Assembly (NCBI GenBank): GCA_011009095.1
Contig: VTPC01001660.1
Location: 35,979-99,978, forward strand
Origin: Ignelater luminosus
Taxonomy: Eukaryota > Arthropoda > Insecta > Coleoptera > Elateridae
Direction of reading: 5' to 3'
Length of the DNA: 64,000 nucleotides
A model generated the notes under the pieces. The model searched no databases. It worked only from the letters and a program-made list of their open reading frames with translations, and was not told where the DNA came from. This document shows positions 23,179 through 36,700 of the stretch, one piece after another (the first letter of the stretch is position 1; every line of letters begins with the position of its first letter). A program made the translations under genes and the position numbers.

Positions 23179-23623
23179 ACTTCATCAAAACGGTTTGAAC
23201 TTTCTTAATATTACGGATTAGTTCTTTATAATGGCAACGCTGTTAGATTATTGAAACATGTAAGGATAGAAACGCCGAAAGGACAGAAAACTGTAATAAC
23301 CTCTCGTCGCTCTCGTTAAGCTTTACCGTCAATATTAAAAAGAGTAAGAAGCTTCTTTATTAGAATTTGATGGAATAAAGATAGTTTTGACAGATGATAA
23401 TAAAATAAATATTTAGAAGGTTTGTAGCTTAAAAGAACTTATATCATTATTATCTACAAAACGAGAAAAATGTATTTGTTTATAAAAGCTTCCAAGCTGG
23501 AACTTCTATTTATGAATGTATTCTTGTTTATTTTACTAATTCTAAATATTGGTTATTCTTATCAGATTTCTGTTCTTTTCTGTAACTTTATAAGTAAGCA
23601 ATTTTTATAATTTTAGGTTAAAT

Positions 23624-24713
23624 ATGGAGAGAATCGAAAATGCAATAGAGATTATCTCAATAAGTGATACAGAATCATCTCGCAGTTCTTTAATTTCTCC
23701 AAATCCAAGAGTAGCTGCTATCAGAAATGATTTGATAGTTCAGCAATCGACAGAGTCACCAATTCAAGAAGAAATAGTAACACTAAGTTCAATTTCAGAA
23801 CGATGCCCCGTTACATGGTCTGATAATAGGAAAGCCAAACAGAATTTTTTAAATCCAGATACATTTTTCTCACCTTCACCAAGATCTAAAGTTAGCCATT
23901 GGCTAACAGAAAATGCTATGCAGTACTGTAGTCAACAACGGATCGATGTTGAAACGACATTAGATGAACAATTGTTGCCAAATCCATTGGATAAATGCAC
24001 ACCAGTATCTTCAAACAAAAGTTCTATTATAGTTAGGCAAGATTACAATAAACAAAATGTTGAAAGTACCTTAAGTTCCAAACTGATAAGTAATCAACAT
24101 GAAAAAACTGAAGCTAATAGAAATAATGTAATTTATTTAGAAAATTCAGTTAGTTCAAGTAAACAGTCGTCAGATATCTTGAGCAAATATGTAGTAGCAG
24201 AAATTTCTCAGAATAATATAGATTTAGAATTACAAAAGTCTAGCAATGAATCTGTAGTATCAGGAAATGATCAAACGCTGCACGATTCTGAACAAGTAAA
24301 CATTGATATTGAAGTACCACCTATGACGCCCCCTTTGTCAGCAAGGAAACTTGTAGAAGATATGTTAAATATGTGTACCAATTCTGAAGAAATGAATCAT
24401 GTAACAGATAGTGACAAAAAAGTGGAAAAGCCTAAAATCAAACCACTAGATGTACCACTAAGTCCCGAAACTCAAAAGAAAATTGAATTATGTGAATATT
24501 TGAAATTGATGAATATGAATCCAGTAGATGGTAAAACTGTTGGAATGAGACAGAATCGACGTTCTAGTCGAGTTAAGCACTTAGCACTAATGTCAGAAAA
24601 AAGAGAGTTAGAGCGAAAACTCAACACTGAAGTCCAAGAAATCGAAAAGAAAGAAAAGAAAAGCTCAAAAAGCTCTGATGGTGATTCAAAACATTCTTCA
24701 GATAATGATAAAG
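23624..24713 (+). CDS. PALB2-like gene, coding exon 1
   Basis: ATG at 23624 is the first in frame, 9 bases after an acceptor-like ttttag. The exon encodes residues 1-363 and ends AAAG|gtgagt in phase 1. Near the start, IEIISISDTESS is a good SUMO-interacting-motif candidate (hydrophobic core followed by acidic/Ser residues). PPMTPPLS is a plausible proline-directed phosphosite cluster. The end is a charged helix-like run (SEKRELERKLNTEVQEIEKK) that may be a coiled coil; in vertebrate PALB2 the BRCA1-binding coiled coil is at the extreme N-terminus, so the position differs. Confidence 0.75.
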
Positions 24714-27700
24714 GTGAGTTACATAAAAATATAATGTACATAATTGTAATGAAAAAATATAACATAATTATATAAATAACAAGGATAAACAAATACTGCA
24801 TGCAAATCATATTAAAGCCGAATTAAAGCAGTATATTGTTATAATTATCATTCAAAACTTTTTTAATTGAATAATGTGTCCGTTTTACCAACAAATTTTT
24901 AACAGATTTCTTAAGTTTATTAAATATCATACTTTAGTGGGTAGATAATTGAATAATTGAATTTAATTTATAAACTGATTTTGATTTATTTGAAACAGGT
25001 ATCAAACATTAAATTGGAGATAGACAATAGTGAGTTGTTCATTTTTTTCTTAATAAATTCTTCCTTGAGAAACTATAGTTTTTGAGTAATGTGCATTTGA
25101 AAAATTCGGTTTGGTTTTATATGTCGATGGTCACTTGAGTTTTATTTCTATTGTATTGGCTGTCGTTAACTCTTTTCATTTGGTAGCATCGACATAAAAT
25201 GACATTGACATGATATTGACACTGTCGGCTTTTAAGAAAAGGTATCAGAGGATTAAAATAAACTAATAAAAATAAAGGTAAGATTGTTGAATTTTTGAGA
25301 AAATTCTTGTATCTTTGTCAAATTATAATTAATTTTATGGAGGTTATTAAACTAACTAAAGGATAAATCATTGCTTTAAAATTAGTGCTCTCAAATACAA
25401 TGTGTTTGTCGTGGCATACTCCGATTGGTTTTATTTTCAATCATTTTATTTGTTCCTCATCTCTTCTGCTAATGTCCCCAATTAGCCCGCAAAAATATCA
25501 CTTTGAGTTCTTGTTAAACAAATATCTATTTTGTTTAAGGTTCGAAATCATCAAAAAAGATTAATGAGTTATCATCATCACCAACATCATCATCGGTATC
25601 AACAATTCTCCTACCACGTGTTTTAACATCCCAAGAAAATGCAGATGAAAGCAATATGAAGATAAAAGCGTCTGAAAAACGTAACGGTAGTAAAACACCA
25701 TCAAAACTATTAATTGAAGTTACAAATTCTGAAAAATCGAAAGTACCATCAAAATTCTTACAAGTTCATGAAGTATCAACAACCAGTATTTCAAAAGTTA
25801 GAAGTTCGAATAGAAACTCGGAAATGAAAAATCTAGAGAAACAAATGCCTTTAAGAAAATCTGACGGCATGCATGTGAAACAAAATAAAAACGATACTCC
25901 AAAATCTAGTGTGGTAACAAAGAAATCATTTAAGGAATTATTTATGGATGTGAAGAATTTAAAGCAATTAAGAAATATAAGACAGAATTCATGTGATTCA
26001 TCACCAGAAGACACTAAACTGAAATCGAAATTGAATTTTTTTATTAAATCTGTATCGAATGTACCAAATATAACTTGTGATTTTGATGGTTTTATAGAAC
26101 CATTGTTGAGTGAAAAAAGCAAAAATGATAAAGACAAGACTAAAAGCATAAATAGAATTGTAAAAAATAAAATTAAAGATTTAAAGCGACGTGAACCTCC
26201 AAAAAGGAAAGAACATTCTGATGATGGCCCTAAAGCAAAAATGCGTAAATTAAATGCAACTTTAAAAAAAATTTTGAAATCTGCATCTTCCAAATTTAAA
26301 TTGAAAAAACCTAAAGATAAATCAAGTGAAAAATCGAAAAGACCCAACACGAGATTAGCAAAGAAATTAAAAAAACATAAAATGTATGGTAATCCTAAAC
26401 ATATAAATAAATTAAGAAGTAGAGGTCGATTAAAACAAATTGGAATAAAAACTGTATTACTAAAAGATCAAAAGAAGAAATACATAAAGAAGAAATTAAA
26501 ACCAAAATTGTTTGCTTTTAATAAAGAGAAAGACTTTAAGAGTACTGAAATGATACAGCATGGACATGAAAACGTTGTGTTGGTAACCAAAGAAGTTGTA
26601 GAGACTAACGAGGTAGTACCTCCACTAGAAGTTAACTGTGATGCTTTATCAACAAAGTTTGGCTCACCTAATAGAATTAAGAAACGTTTGCCAGACCCTG
26701 AAGTTTGGAAGAACTTTACATCGGAACATAGAAAGGCTTACATAGAAAGTATAAAATTTATAAAAGATGATGGAAATGTATTTGTAAGAAATGATTTTAG
26801 TCCTAATAAAGTACTTTTTAATAAAGAGTCGACAGTAAAAGCTTATAATAAAGAAGAAAGCACAGTTGCTCACACAGAAGAAAAGGATAAAGAGTGTGAT
26901 ATTATGTCTTGTAGTTTCCAAACATCAGAAGTTTGTACAGAACAATTAGATAGAATAAGTGAGACACATAAAGACATTGAAAATCATGCAAACACACCAG
27001 CATTAAGTACATTTTCATCTGTAAAAGATAAAACAGAGCTATCTTCAGAAGATTTGGAAGTTGATCGATTAATGGGAAGTAAACAAGTGAAGGATCAAGC
27101 AACACAAAAAGATAGTGAATCTCCACACACTTTAACAAATGATTTGGTTGTGTCAGGTGAGTCATTTTAATTATATCAAGAAGTTTTATTTACTTGATTA
27201 GTTCTAACACATGTTTCAATAGTCTTGAAATCTAAATTTCTCTGCAGTTTTTTTCTATTTCATATCTCAGTATTTTTCTCATTAGCTTGTTAAGGGTATA
27301 TTCTCTAGGTTCACTATATTAGTGTTAGTTGTGATAAATAGTTCCATAACTTAGCTATATACAATGAGGTTTTTTATTTCTGAACATGCAAATCCTACAT
27401 TCAATTTTTAAAACACATTTTACTGCATTACAGAGTATGTAAACAACCTTTGACAAAAAACAAATGAGTTTCAATCAAGAAATGTCAAGATTTGATTTTA
27501 AAAAAATGCAATTAATATCTAAAAAGTAATAAAATATAGCTTAAAGTTGTTAAAACTTGCAAAATGTGCAACAAAATATACTTAAATAAAACGTATTGAG
27601 GGATGATATTCATTGTGAATCCTCCCCAATTACTTTCATATGAGGTGAATGTGAACCACATGTTACATTAAAGGGGATCACAACACAAAAAACAAGTTTG

Positions 27701-30700
27701 TCTCAAATTGAAGTTTTCAGGTATTTATATTCGTGCGTAATCTTTCGGAAGTTTATCTGATACGATAAGGAAATTATGAGCAATAAATGAAATGTGTGTG
27801 ATGTCAAAGTGCAGACTGGTAGCGAGAGACGTCGACTTTTATATGCATTGCATTCACATTTCCTGGTATTTTTACAAGCAGTTTTAAGATTACGTTTTAA
27901 ACTTAATTTAAAGGAATCATTTCCCAAAACGATTTGATACATGGCTAGAATGTTGCAATTATCCATGAATTTATCACGCAGCGAATTGTTTATATAGGTA
28001 GTACATAGTGCCAAGTTTTGTTTAAAACATTTTCTGCAGTTAGCAATTCTTTCTTAAAACGGATCTTTGTTTTTAAACCGAGATTATATGTCTAGCCTAT
28101 TGCATAGGTCTTTACTTACGAGTAAGATTAGTTTTGAAAATTGGGGGCGCTCGGTAACAACAAAAATCCTCAACTTTTTCAACATAACACATGCTTTCCT
28201 CATCAGTCAACATCTAAGATACCACCTAATTTGTCTTGTTTTTGATGTGGTATTTAATATTCGTTACTTATTAGGATTACTATCACTTGCTTCTTCAAAA
28301 TTCTCACAAATTCAAACTGATAAGGATAAACAAACAAACTTTAATTTGGGCACTCGATTTAAATTTATAAATTGAATGATTTGAATATAAGCACTTCCTT
28401 ACGTGTTTTATTTTTCATTTAATTTTCTCAACTGGTTTCGTTCAAATGAACATCTTCAGGAGAATGAAACCAGTTGAGAAAATTAAATAAAAAATAAAAC
28501 ATGTAAGGAAGTGCTTTTATTCAAATCATCCAACACATATGTACCTTAAGCCACGGATCTCCAATACTTAAATTTATAAAGGTTTATTGGTTAAAATTGA
28601 AGACTTAAAATATGAATATTTCACCCTTCTATATTTACGGTAACAGTCTGAAATGCTTACTGAAAGAATCCACATAATATAACAGAATTGACATGTATTT
28701 GTCGCAACATGTAATTTGATCTAAGAGTGCAATAAATCGGTTCCTGATACATGCTGCAGATAGACACAACATAGCCGTCTTGTGCTTTGACGTCACTCTC
28801 AAATCTTTAAATGGCAATATTTACATAACTATTCCGAGTATCAAAATGGGACTTAGACCATTCAAATTCCATTTCAATGACCTACAAAAATATGCTAAAA
28901 AATAAATTACGATTTTTGTGTTGTGATCCCCTTTAACTTTAACCTATTAACTATTAACTTGTAAAAGATAATACATTACCAATTTAAAATACTTATTTTC
29001 TCTTCTTTGCAATACATTATTTCAAAATTAAGACACACTTAAATGAAACTTTTACATTTTTTTATTTAACATTAACAAATGACAAACTTATTTATGCTCA
29101 TTTGTTTTGTCAAAGGTTGCTTGCATATTCTGCAATGCATTGACATATTTTTCTTTAAATTGAACATCTTGGGATTTGCATATTGAGAGATGAACATCTG
29201 GGAATGCAAAGCATAACCACAATGAACTCTGTTTTGTTACTTTTTTCAGACTTCGGCAGCCATTTTGACCATGTTCCCGAGGTGATATCAAAAAACTAAA
29301 ACTATACATTTCTCTTATTTCTTGATGTAGAATATGATTCTAAAGTAAAAAAAATTTTTGAAAATTTTTTAATTTTCGGCGGCCATTTTGATCATGTTCC
29401 CGAAGAATTATAAAAAAACAAAGACACATGTTGTCTTTAGTTTTTGATGTAGAATCTAAATCTGAAGTCAAAATTTCAAAATTTGTTAAAAACTTATAAA
29501 ACCCTGGAATCCTGAAAAGGTGGTCAAATCTTGCTACTAGAACAACCAATGAATTTATTTAGTTAGAGCAGTTTGTGTCTTCTGCCCTTGTTGATCATTG
29601 TGTCATTGCCATTCTGTCGTGTTAAGCCTATAGAGCATATCTGTAAAAAAGTTAATTCTGAGATATTTACAGTTGAGTGCTTTTTTGTCCGCCGTCGAGA
29701 ATATTTGTGGAATAGTTGCAGTTTTTTGTAATATATATATATATAAAACCTTATAGTCTTCTTTTTGAACAATATGATTAGCTTGGGACAGGTTGTTTGG
29801 AAATGTGACTTTTGAAAGATATGCCTATTTCATCTAACAAATCTTTAAAATTATTGTTCATGAAATGGGCATAATGCATGATAATAATAGGACTTCTGGT
29901 TTTTCTACGTTTTATTCATGTAAAGACAACTGAAAAAAATATACAGTAGAACTCGGTTATAGCGTCATCTAAGGGACCGGAAAGTTTTTGTCGTTATAAC
30001 CGAGTGTCGTTATACGTGAAGTACTAATTTCAGACCAAGAAAAATGCCAAGTGTGCTTAGAAATGTATTATAATTCAAATTTAATTAATATACGGTATCA
30101 AAAAATGATAGATTTATTAAGATTGAGAAATCTAAACATTTTTGTTTAAGAACGTGACTATTCCCAGTTTCTAAATTTCTAGGAAAAGCAATTAAGAGTT
30201 TGTCACAAGTTATAAATTAAAGTTTAGTTACCCGAGCAAGCTAGAAATTTCTTTTGTATTCAATGATTTACAACCTACTTTTTTGTAATTTTACCGAACA
30301 ATAAAGACATTTTACTGAACGGAGAGTGTAACAGTAATTTAAACATCTGCAAATCATATTCTAGTTATTTATTCTGCAACAAAAATACGATTTTAGAATT
30401 TTGGAAGGCTCTTAAGTATGACGTTACAACCGAATCTTATGGCGTTATGAGAGGGTATTTTAGCATTATATAGCATAGTAAAATCACGGGACTGGTAAAA
30501 ACTTGACGTTATATCAGAGTTGTCGTTACATCTGATGACATTAAATCTACTGTATTAATTTTTGCAATAATAATAAAAATAGAGAACAATGAACAGGCAT
30601 CAAGTGATCCAAATATCTGAAATAAGAAACTGACAGGTGTAATTTGACACTATCGAATTACATGTAAATATAGCGACTGCTTAAATATCAGACATGCCTT

Positions 30701-33700
30701 GATGAATTTTTTTTGGATCACAGGATATGAAACAATATTATAAGAAACAATAACATGTGATCATTAAAATTTAAGTTCCCAGTAGGCTGTAAAATTTTTT
30801 CGTAGGGTGTAGCTTAGACACAATGCATTCCAACACATAACCTATAAACTGATAATTTTGCCTTGTTTTTAATGCAAACTGTCAGTTTGATAGATAATTT
30901 TCCGGAATAAACTAAGACATGATTTTTTTTTACTGCCTCCTGGGAACTTAAATTTTAATGATTGCATGTTATAGTAAGATACATTATTATGATATTACTC
31001 GCTCGCTATCACCCAAATCACAGCCTTCCTTACTTAACAAGCCGCGGCGTTGTAGATTTGGCAACAATGCTAGTGGGCCGATTTTTGTCATGGTGGTTAC
31101 CACAAATTCGTGTGAGGACAACTGATCCGGAGCTTTTCACTTATTTTCGTGATAATAAAAAATTGTTTTATATTGTATGTATGTAAGAGTTGTTATATAT
31201 TGAAATGTGTTAATCTTACTGTGGAAATCTTCCTGGAAATATTGAATTAAAAGTGGTGGAACGAGGTGCACGTGTTCGCGTGAAAGTGAAGGGTGAGTAT
31301 AACATAACTTTTGTGTAAGATAATGTTAAATTCATAGTTGGAAATAATTTTCTAGGTAAATTAAAAGTTTTTTAACAATCCACAAACTGAAGAATTATTT
31401 GCATTGGCATTTTAAGTGTTACTTCATTAATCGAAATCGTAAGTTCACATTTGCTTATAATATACAATCTGATGAATTCTTAATAACCTGAAATTACATT
31501 TTAGATGGTTCGGCGATGTTGCGTACCAGGGTGCAAATCAAATTATGATTCTACCCGAAAAGAGAACTCCCAATGCATTACAACATTTTCATTTCCTAGA
31601 AATGAAGACCGTAGGAAAAAGTGGATTAAAGCAATACCAAGAAAGCATTGGACACCTACGGTTTCATCAGTAGTTTGTTGTTTGCACTTTAATCCTGAGG
31701 ATGTTATTAGGCACGACAAATTTCTTCAGCCCGATGGGACGCAAAAAGAAATTTCTTTAAGCCATCCACGATTAACTGAAAATGCTGTACCCTGCATTTT
31801 TCCGAATCTCCCAAAGTATTTGTCAACAGGGGTAAAACGGAAATGTAAAGATCCTGAGTCGAGAAGAGAAGACGCTTTTCAAAGACATTCTGCTGCTGTA
31901 GAAAGATTTTTAAATGATGACCTTATTAAGGATTTTAGTGATTTTAAAAATAATTTTCCACAAAAAGTTAATATGTGTAAATGGGAAGTGAAAGTGTTAG
32001 AGAATTGTGTCTACTTTTTTACTCTAAATTATGAAACCAAATTAACAATAAGAAATTGTGTGCGTGTTAGTGAAGACCCTACAGTAAATATTCATTTGAA
32101 TAAAAATGAACTTTCTGCTGCAGATTTAAGATGGATTTTGCCTGTAAATTCAAAAGTTAGTACGCGGTCACAGATAATCAACATTTTAGCTAGATACCAA
32201 GAAACCACAGAAAATAGTTGCCCTGAAAATGTAAAGTATTTAAAAAAGGGTTTAAGTTTTCTTAAAAAAGCAAAAAAAAGTGCTGTGGAAGATTTTAATT
32301 ACTTGAAACAATTGGAAATTCTTATTAACCAGCTTGAGCAAATTGTTAGTAATAAGCATAAGTATTCCACTGCTAATAATAATAATGGCATTCATGTTAT
32401 ATTCACAATCTCCGTCATGCTATAATTTAATTCGTACCTTTTTTATTTTACCTCATAAACGATACTTGCAATGGTTATCATCTTCTTTGTATGTATCGGC
32501 CAGTTCAGACAATAATAATAAAAATTACCTGGTAAATGTTGCTCAATCTTTAAATAAAACTGATAAAGTGGTATTACTTTTAATAGATGAAATCTACATA
32601 ACGGCTCGTTTGGATTACAGGTCAAAGAGCATAATTGGTTCTGCTTCCAACAATACTGAATTAGCTAAAACTGTGCTGTCTTTCATGATTTCATCAGCAT
32701 TTGGAAGTATGAAAGAAATAGTAAAGTTATTACCAGTGCAGAATATTAAAGGCTCTCAAGTAGCTTCTATAACAAGAGATGTAATTAATTTTGTTCAGAG
32801 TTGTGGTTTTGAAGTACTTTGCATTATTACAGACAATCATTCTATCAACCGAGTTATGTTTAAGCAATTATCAAATAATTTTTCCTTTATAAATCCTGAT
32901 TTTCCAGATAAACAGATATTCTAATTATACGATTTTGTTCACATCTTGAAGAATATCTGGAAAAATTGGATCAATTTAAAAAATTTGTACCAGACTTTTG
33001 TATTTAGTGATTTTGAGGAAGAAACTAACTCATTACAATATGCCAAATTTCAAGATATAAAAGATATTTATAATACTGAAAAGAACTGTCTTGTGAAACA
33101 AGCACACAAACTGTGTTATAAATCTGTATACCCATCTGTTTTAGATAGACAAAAAGTTCATTTAGCTGATAGTGTATTTCATGAATCGACTATTTCTTGC
33201 TTAAAGTCAAAAACTCTAAATGATACTGCAAATTTTGTTGAAATAGTACGAAAATGGTGGGATATAGTGAACAACAGGTCCACAATAAAAGGCATAATTA
33301 AAAGGAATGAATGGTGTAGACCTTTTGAAAATAATTCCGATAATTCTGTGAGAATAAACTTTTTAAAACAGTTTGTAAAGTGGTTAGAGAACTGGCATAA
33401 ATTAGAGAACTTAAATGGAAAACTATCACAGGAAACATATGCAGCATTACGCCAGAGTACTTTAGTATTAATTTCATTAATTGATTACAGTTTTACAAAT
33501 TACCCAGAAATTACATATTTTTTACCAGGAAAATTTACCACAGAGAATTTGGAGAAACGATTTGGAATTTACCGTACTTTGTCCGGTTGTAATTATAATA
33601 TTTCGTTAGATGATATTCTGAATGCTGAAAAAAAGATTAGAGTCAAACAGTTATTTAAAAAAATGGATGGAAGTTTTTCATTTTCCGAAATCAGTAAACA

Positions 33701-36700
33701 TTTTGCATTAACAACTTTTCAAAACCAGAAAATCGATTATGTAAATGGGGAAATTTCAAATATTGATGAATTTATATTTATATTAGATACAGATTATTTA
33801 CAATCCAGTGATATTGATTATTCTGCTAAAATGTATGTTTGTGGCTATGTTGCACATTTGGTTTTTGTGTGTCTTTAATTACAGCAGAGAAAGGCAGTGT
33901 TATGAATGATCTATACTTTGATAATTTACAAAGAAATGGCTTATCTGTGGCACAGATAGTTTGCAATATATTTTTATCCATATGTGCTCCATTTTAGAAT
34001 ACATTATCAATGACCAATCATTAGAAGACAAGTTTTTGAAACAAACTGAACAAAAAGCTATTTTATGTAAATTAACCATCCTTAGTATACAATCTGATTA
34101 TTATTTTAGTGAATTTTTAGACAGCTGCATTTGTGGAAACAATTATAAAGATATTTTAAATTCAGTGTGTTCAGTTTGTAGTAATATCTGCTTAAATAAA
34201 GGGTTTTCCAATAAGAGGTGTTATTTTGAATAGCCCGCTATTTCGGTAGATGTCACTTTTGAAGCTATCATTTTTTGACATTTGACAAGTAGAAACTACG
34301 CCATTAATAAATATGGAACGATACACGCTTCAACAACGCATTGAAATTATTAAAATTCACTATAAAAATGGTGAAAATTTGGCAGAGACGGTTCGTAAAA
34401 CTCGAACATTTTTGGGTCACCGTGAAGCACCTTGTCGGACCGCAATACAGAAATTGGTGAAAAAATTCGAGCTCTTGGGACAAGTTAGTGATGTGAAGAA
34501 TAAAACCCGTGCACGTCGCTCAAGAACAGCCGAGAATATTGCTGTTGTAGCCGAAAGTGTTAAACGTCATTACACCGTATTTTGCATAAAGATTTGGGTC
34601 TTAAGGCTTATAAAGTCCAGTTAACACAAGAACTCAAGCCGGCCGATCATCAACAACGTCGTGTCTTTGCTGATTGGGTCGTTGAAATGCATGAAAATGA
34701 TCCAGAATTCCATCGAAAAATCATCTTGAGTGATGAGGCCCATTTCCACCTCGGTGGCTTCGTCAACAAGCAAAATTGTCGGATCTGGGGCTCAGAAAAT
34801 CCAAGAGTTATTGTTGAAAAGTCTCTCTATCCTCAACGTGTGACTGTTTGGTGCGGTTTATGGTCCGGCGGAGTCATTGGACCTTACTTTTTCGAAAATG
34901 AGGCTGGAGCAACAGTTACGGTGACTGGATTGCGCTATCGAGAGATGATTAACGATTTTTTATGGCCGGAATTGGATGGTATTGATCTGGACAACGTTTA
35001 CTTTCAACAAGACGGCGCTACGTGCCACACAAGCAACGAAACCATTGATCTTTTACGGAAAAAGTTTCCGGACCGTGTTATCTCTCGAAGAGGTGATCAC
35101 AATTGGCCACCGAGATCTTGTGATTTAACACCTTGCGACTTCTTTCTTTGGGGCCACGTGAAAGAGAAGGTCTACGCCAACAGCCCAGCGTCGATTCAAG
35201 ACCTCAAAGATGGAATTCGTGAGGCTATCGAGGACATAGGGCAGCCACTTTGCGATTTGGTTATGGAAAATTTCATGAAAAGGATATTGTCCTGTAAGCG
35301 TGGTCGTGGTGGTCATTTGCCTGATGTTATTTTCCACTATTAACGGCATACCTTCCTCTTTATAATGAAATAAACATCCGATCATTTATATTAAAAAATG
35401 GCACTTTTCTTTGAATATCAAAATAACACCTCTTATTGGAAAACCCTTTAATTATGTAAAGAATAAAAATAACATTAAAACAGACATAGAATATTCCAAA
35501 GCTAAAGAGAAACTGAGGCATGATAACTCACAGTCAAATGCAAGTAGGATGAAAACAAAGAAACTTTGTACATTTAAAAGATAATTATTTTTCCGATTTA
35601 AAATAAAAAAAATTCTTATAAGCTGTTGTTTTTTATTCTTTATCCTGTAGTTCTGAAGACATCTTCACTGGTAAGTACAAACTGCCATTTAAAAAATACA
35701 TGTTAAACAAAATTTCAAGACCCACTTGTCAGCTAGTCCAAGAAGATCAGACCACTTGTACTTGCTATAGCAGTGTTGCCAATTCTCTCAGCATGGCTTG
35801 TTAAGTAAAGAAGGCTGTGCCCAAATCAACAAGCAATTGTTGGTTTGAAACAGGCAGATCCTTCCAAAACTTTAAACTTAGTTGCAGACATAATCCCATA
35901 TAATCTACTTATTATTAAATTTTTCCTGCTCTCGGTGACACCTCGACATTCTTCCTCGTGGTTTAGTTTCTTAATCCCTTGTTTCTGGAACTTCGTGTTC
36001 TAGAAATTAAACTCAATAAATGATTCTTGAAAATTTGTTTTATAGTTTAAAGTTCTTGTTCCTCTTGCAAATCGAATTTCAACCATTTCACTAAGATATA
36101 GGCGTGGTATTATCTTGGTAAGTTTGCATTGAAAGGTTTCATTCGTCCATTTAAAAAAACTTTCTAGTTTCATGTTGATTACTTGTGTGCATGGCGACGC
36201 CTTTTCCATGGCGTCAACGTAGTCACCAAAATCGTGCACCTTACCCTTCTTTGTCAACAACTCTGCATTATGTCATTGTATGATGTCATTTTAAACTTAT
36301 TATAAAAAGACTACAGATATTTTGCCAGAAATGCACCTACTAATGTTAAGAATACTCACTAACATCCAAAAAGATCTGTCACTTTGAAGTTTCAAACAAG
36401 TCATTTTAAATTTATTGTAAAAAGACTACAACTCACCAACTAACCTCCTAAAAGATCTGATCTAGACTTAAAACTTACTGTTGCTGGTTTGTACTTATTA
36501 AAAATAAATCCTGTGCTGAGCCTTCTATTTTTTCTACCGCTGTTGCATATAATGGAATTGTCCAGGGGCACCAAAACTTTTCTCTTTTCACTTTGCACAA
36601 TTTTTTGATAGATATTATGTTTTGCTGCAGTAGATTAAATATAAGTTTTGCATAGTACTTCTCATTTTTATTTCATATTTTGCCTTTTCAGGCAATGTAT

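Larger units (their letters stand above)
31505..35573 (+). pseudogene. THAP/P-element transposase relic (THAP9-like), split by mariner copy B
   Basis: ATG 31505, directly after an acceptor-like ttttag, opens a THAP C2CH zinc finger (Cys pair near residues 6-10, later VCCLHF for the CxxH, closing AVPCIFPNLP). A coiled-coil or helical region follows in frame to 32425. A frame change leads to the RNase H-like core (32334-32924): VLLLIDEIYI and IITDNHSINRVMF carry candidate acidic residues. After a TAA at 32922-32924 the frame moves again to VHILKNIW (32932 on), then the C-terminal P-type region YFLPGKFTTENLEKRFG (about 33510-33565). Its last ~120 bases continue beyond the mariner to a stop near 35573. 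These enzymes bind element ends by the THAP finger and excise DNA using GTP. At least three lesions plus the insertion make it inactive. Confidence 0.85.

Noticed and set aside
25766..26350. 194-codon minus-strand frame inside exon 2 of the PALB2-like gene
   Set aside because: Antisense of a Lys-rich exon gives a Phe/Leu-rich frame; no domain and no splice or start context.
30962..31186. 74-codon frame (SLPYLTSRGVVDLATMLVG...) upstream of the P-element relic
   Set aside because: It has a less AT-driven texture and may be real transposon or host debris, but I recognise no domain and no proper start, so I do not list it as a gene.
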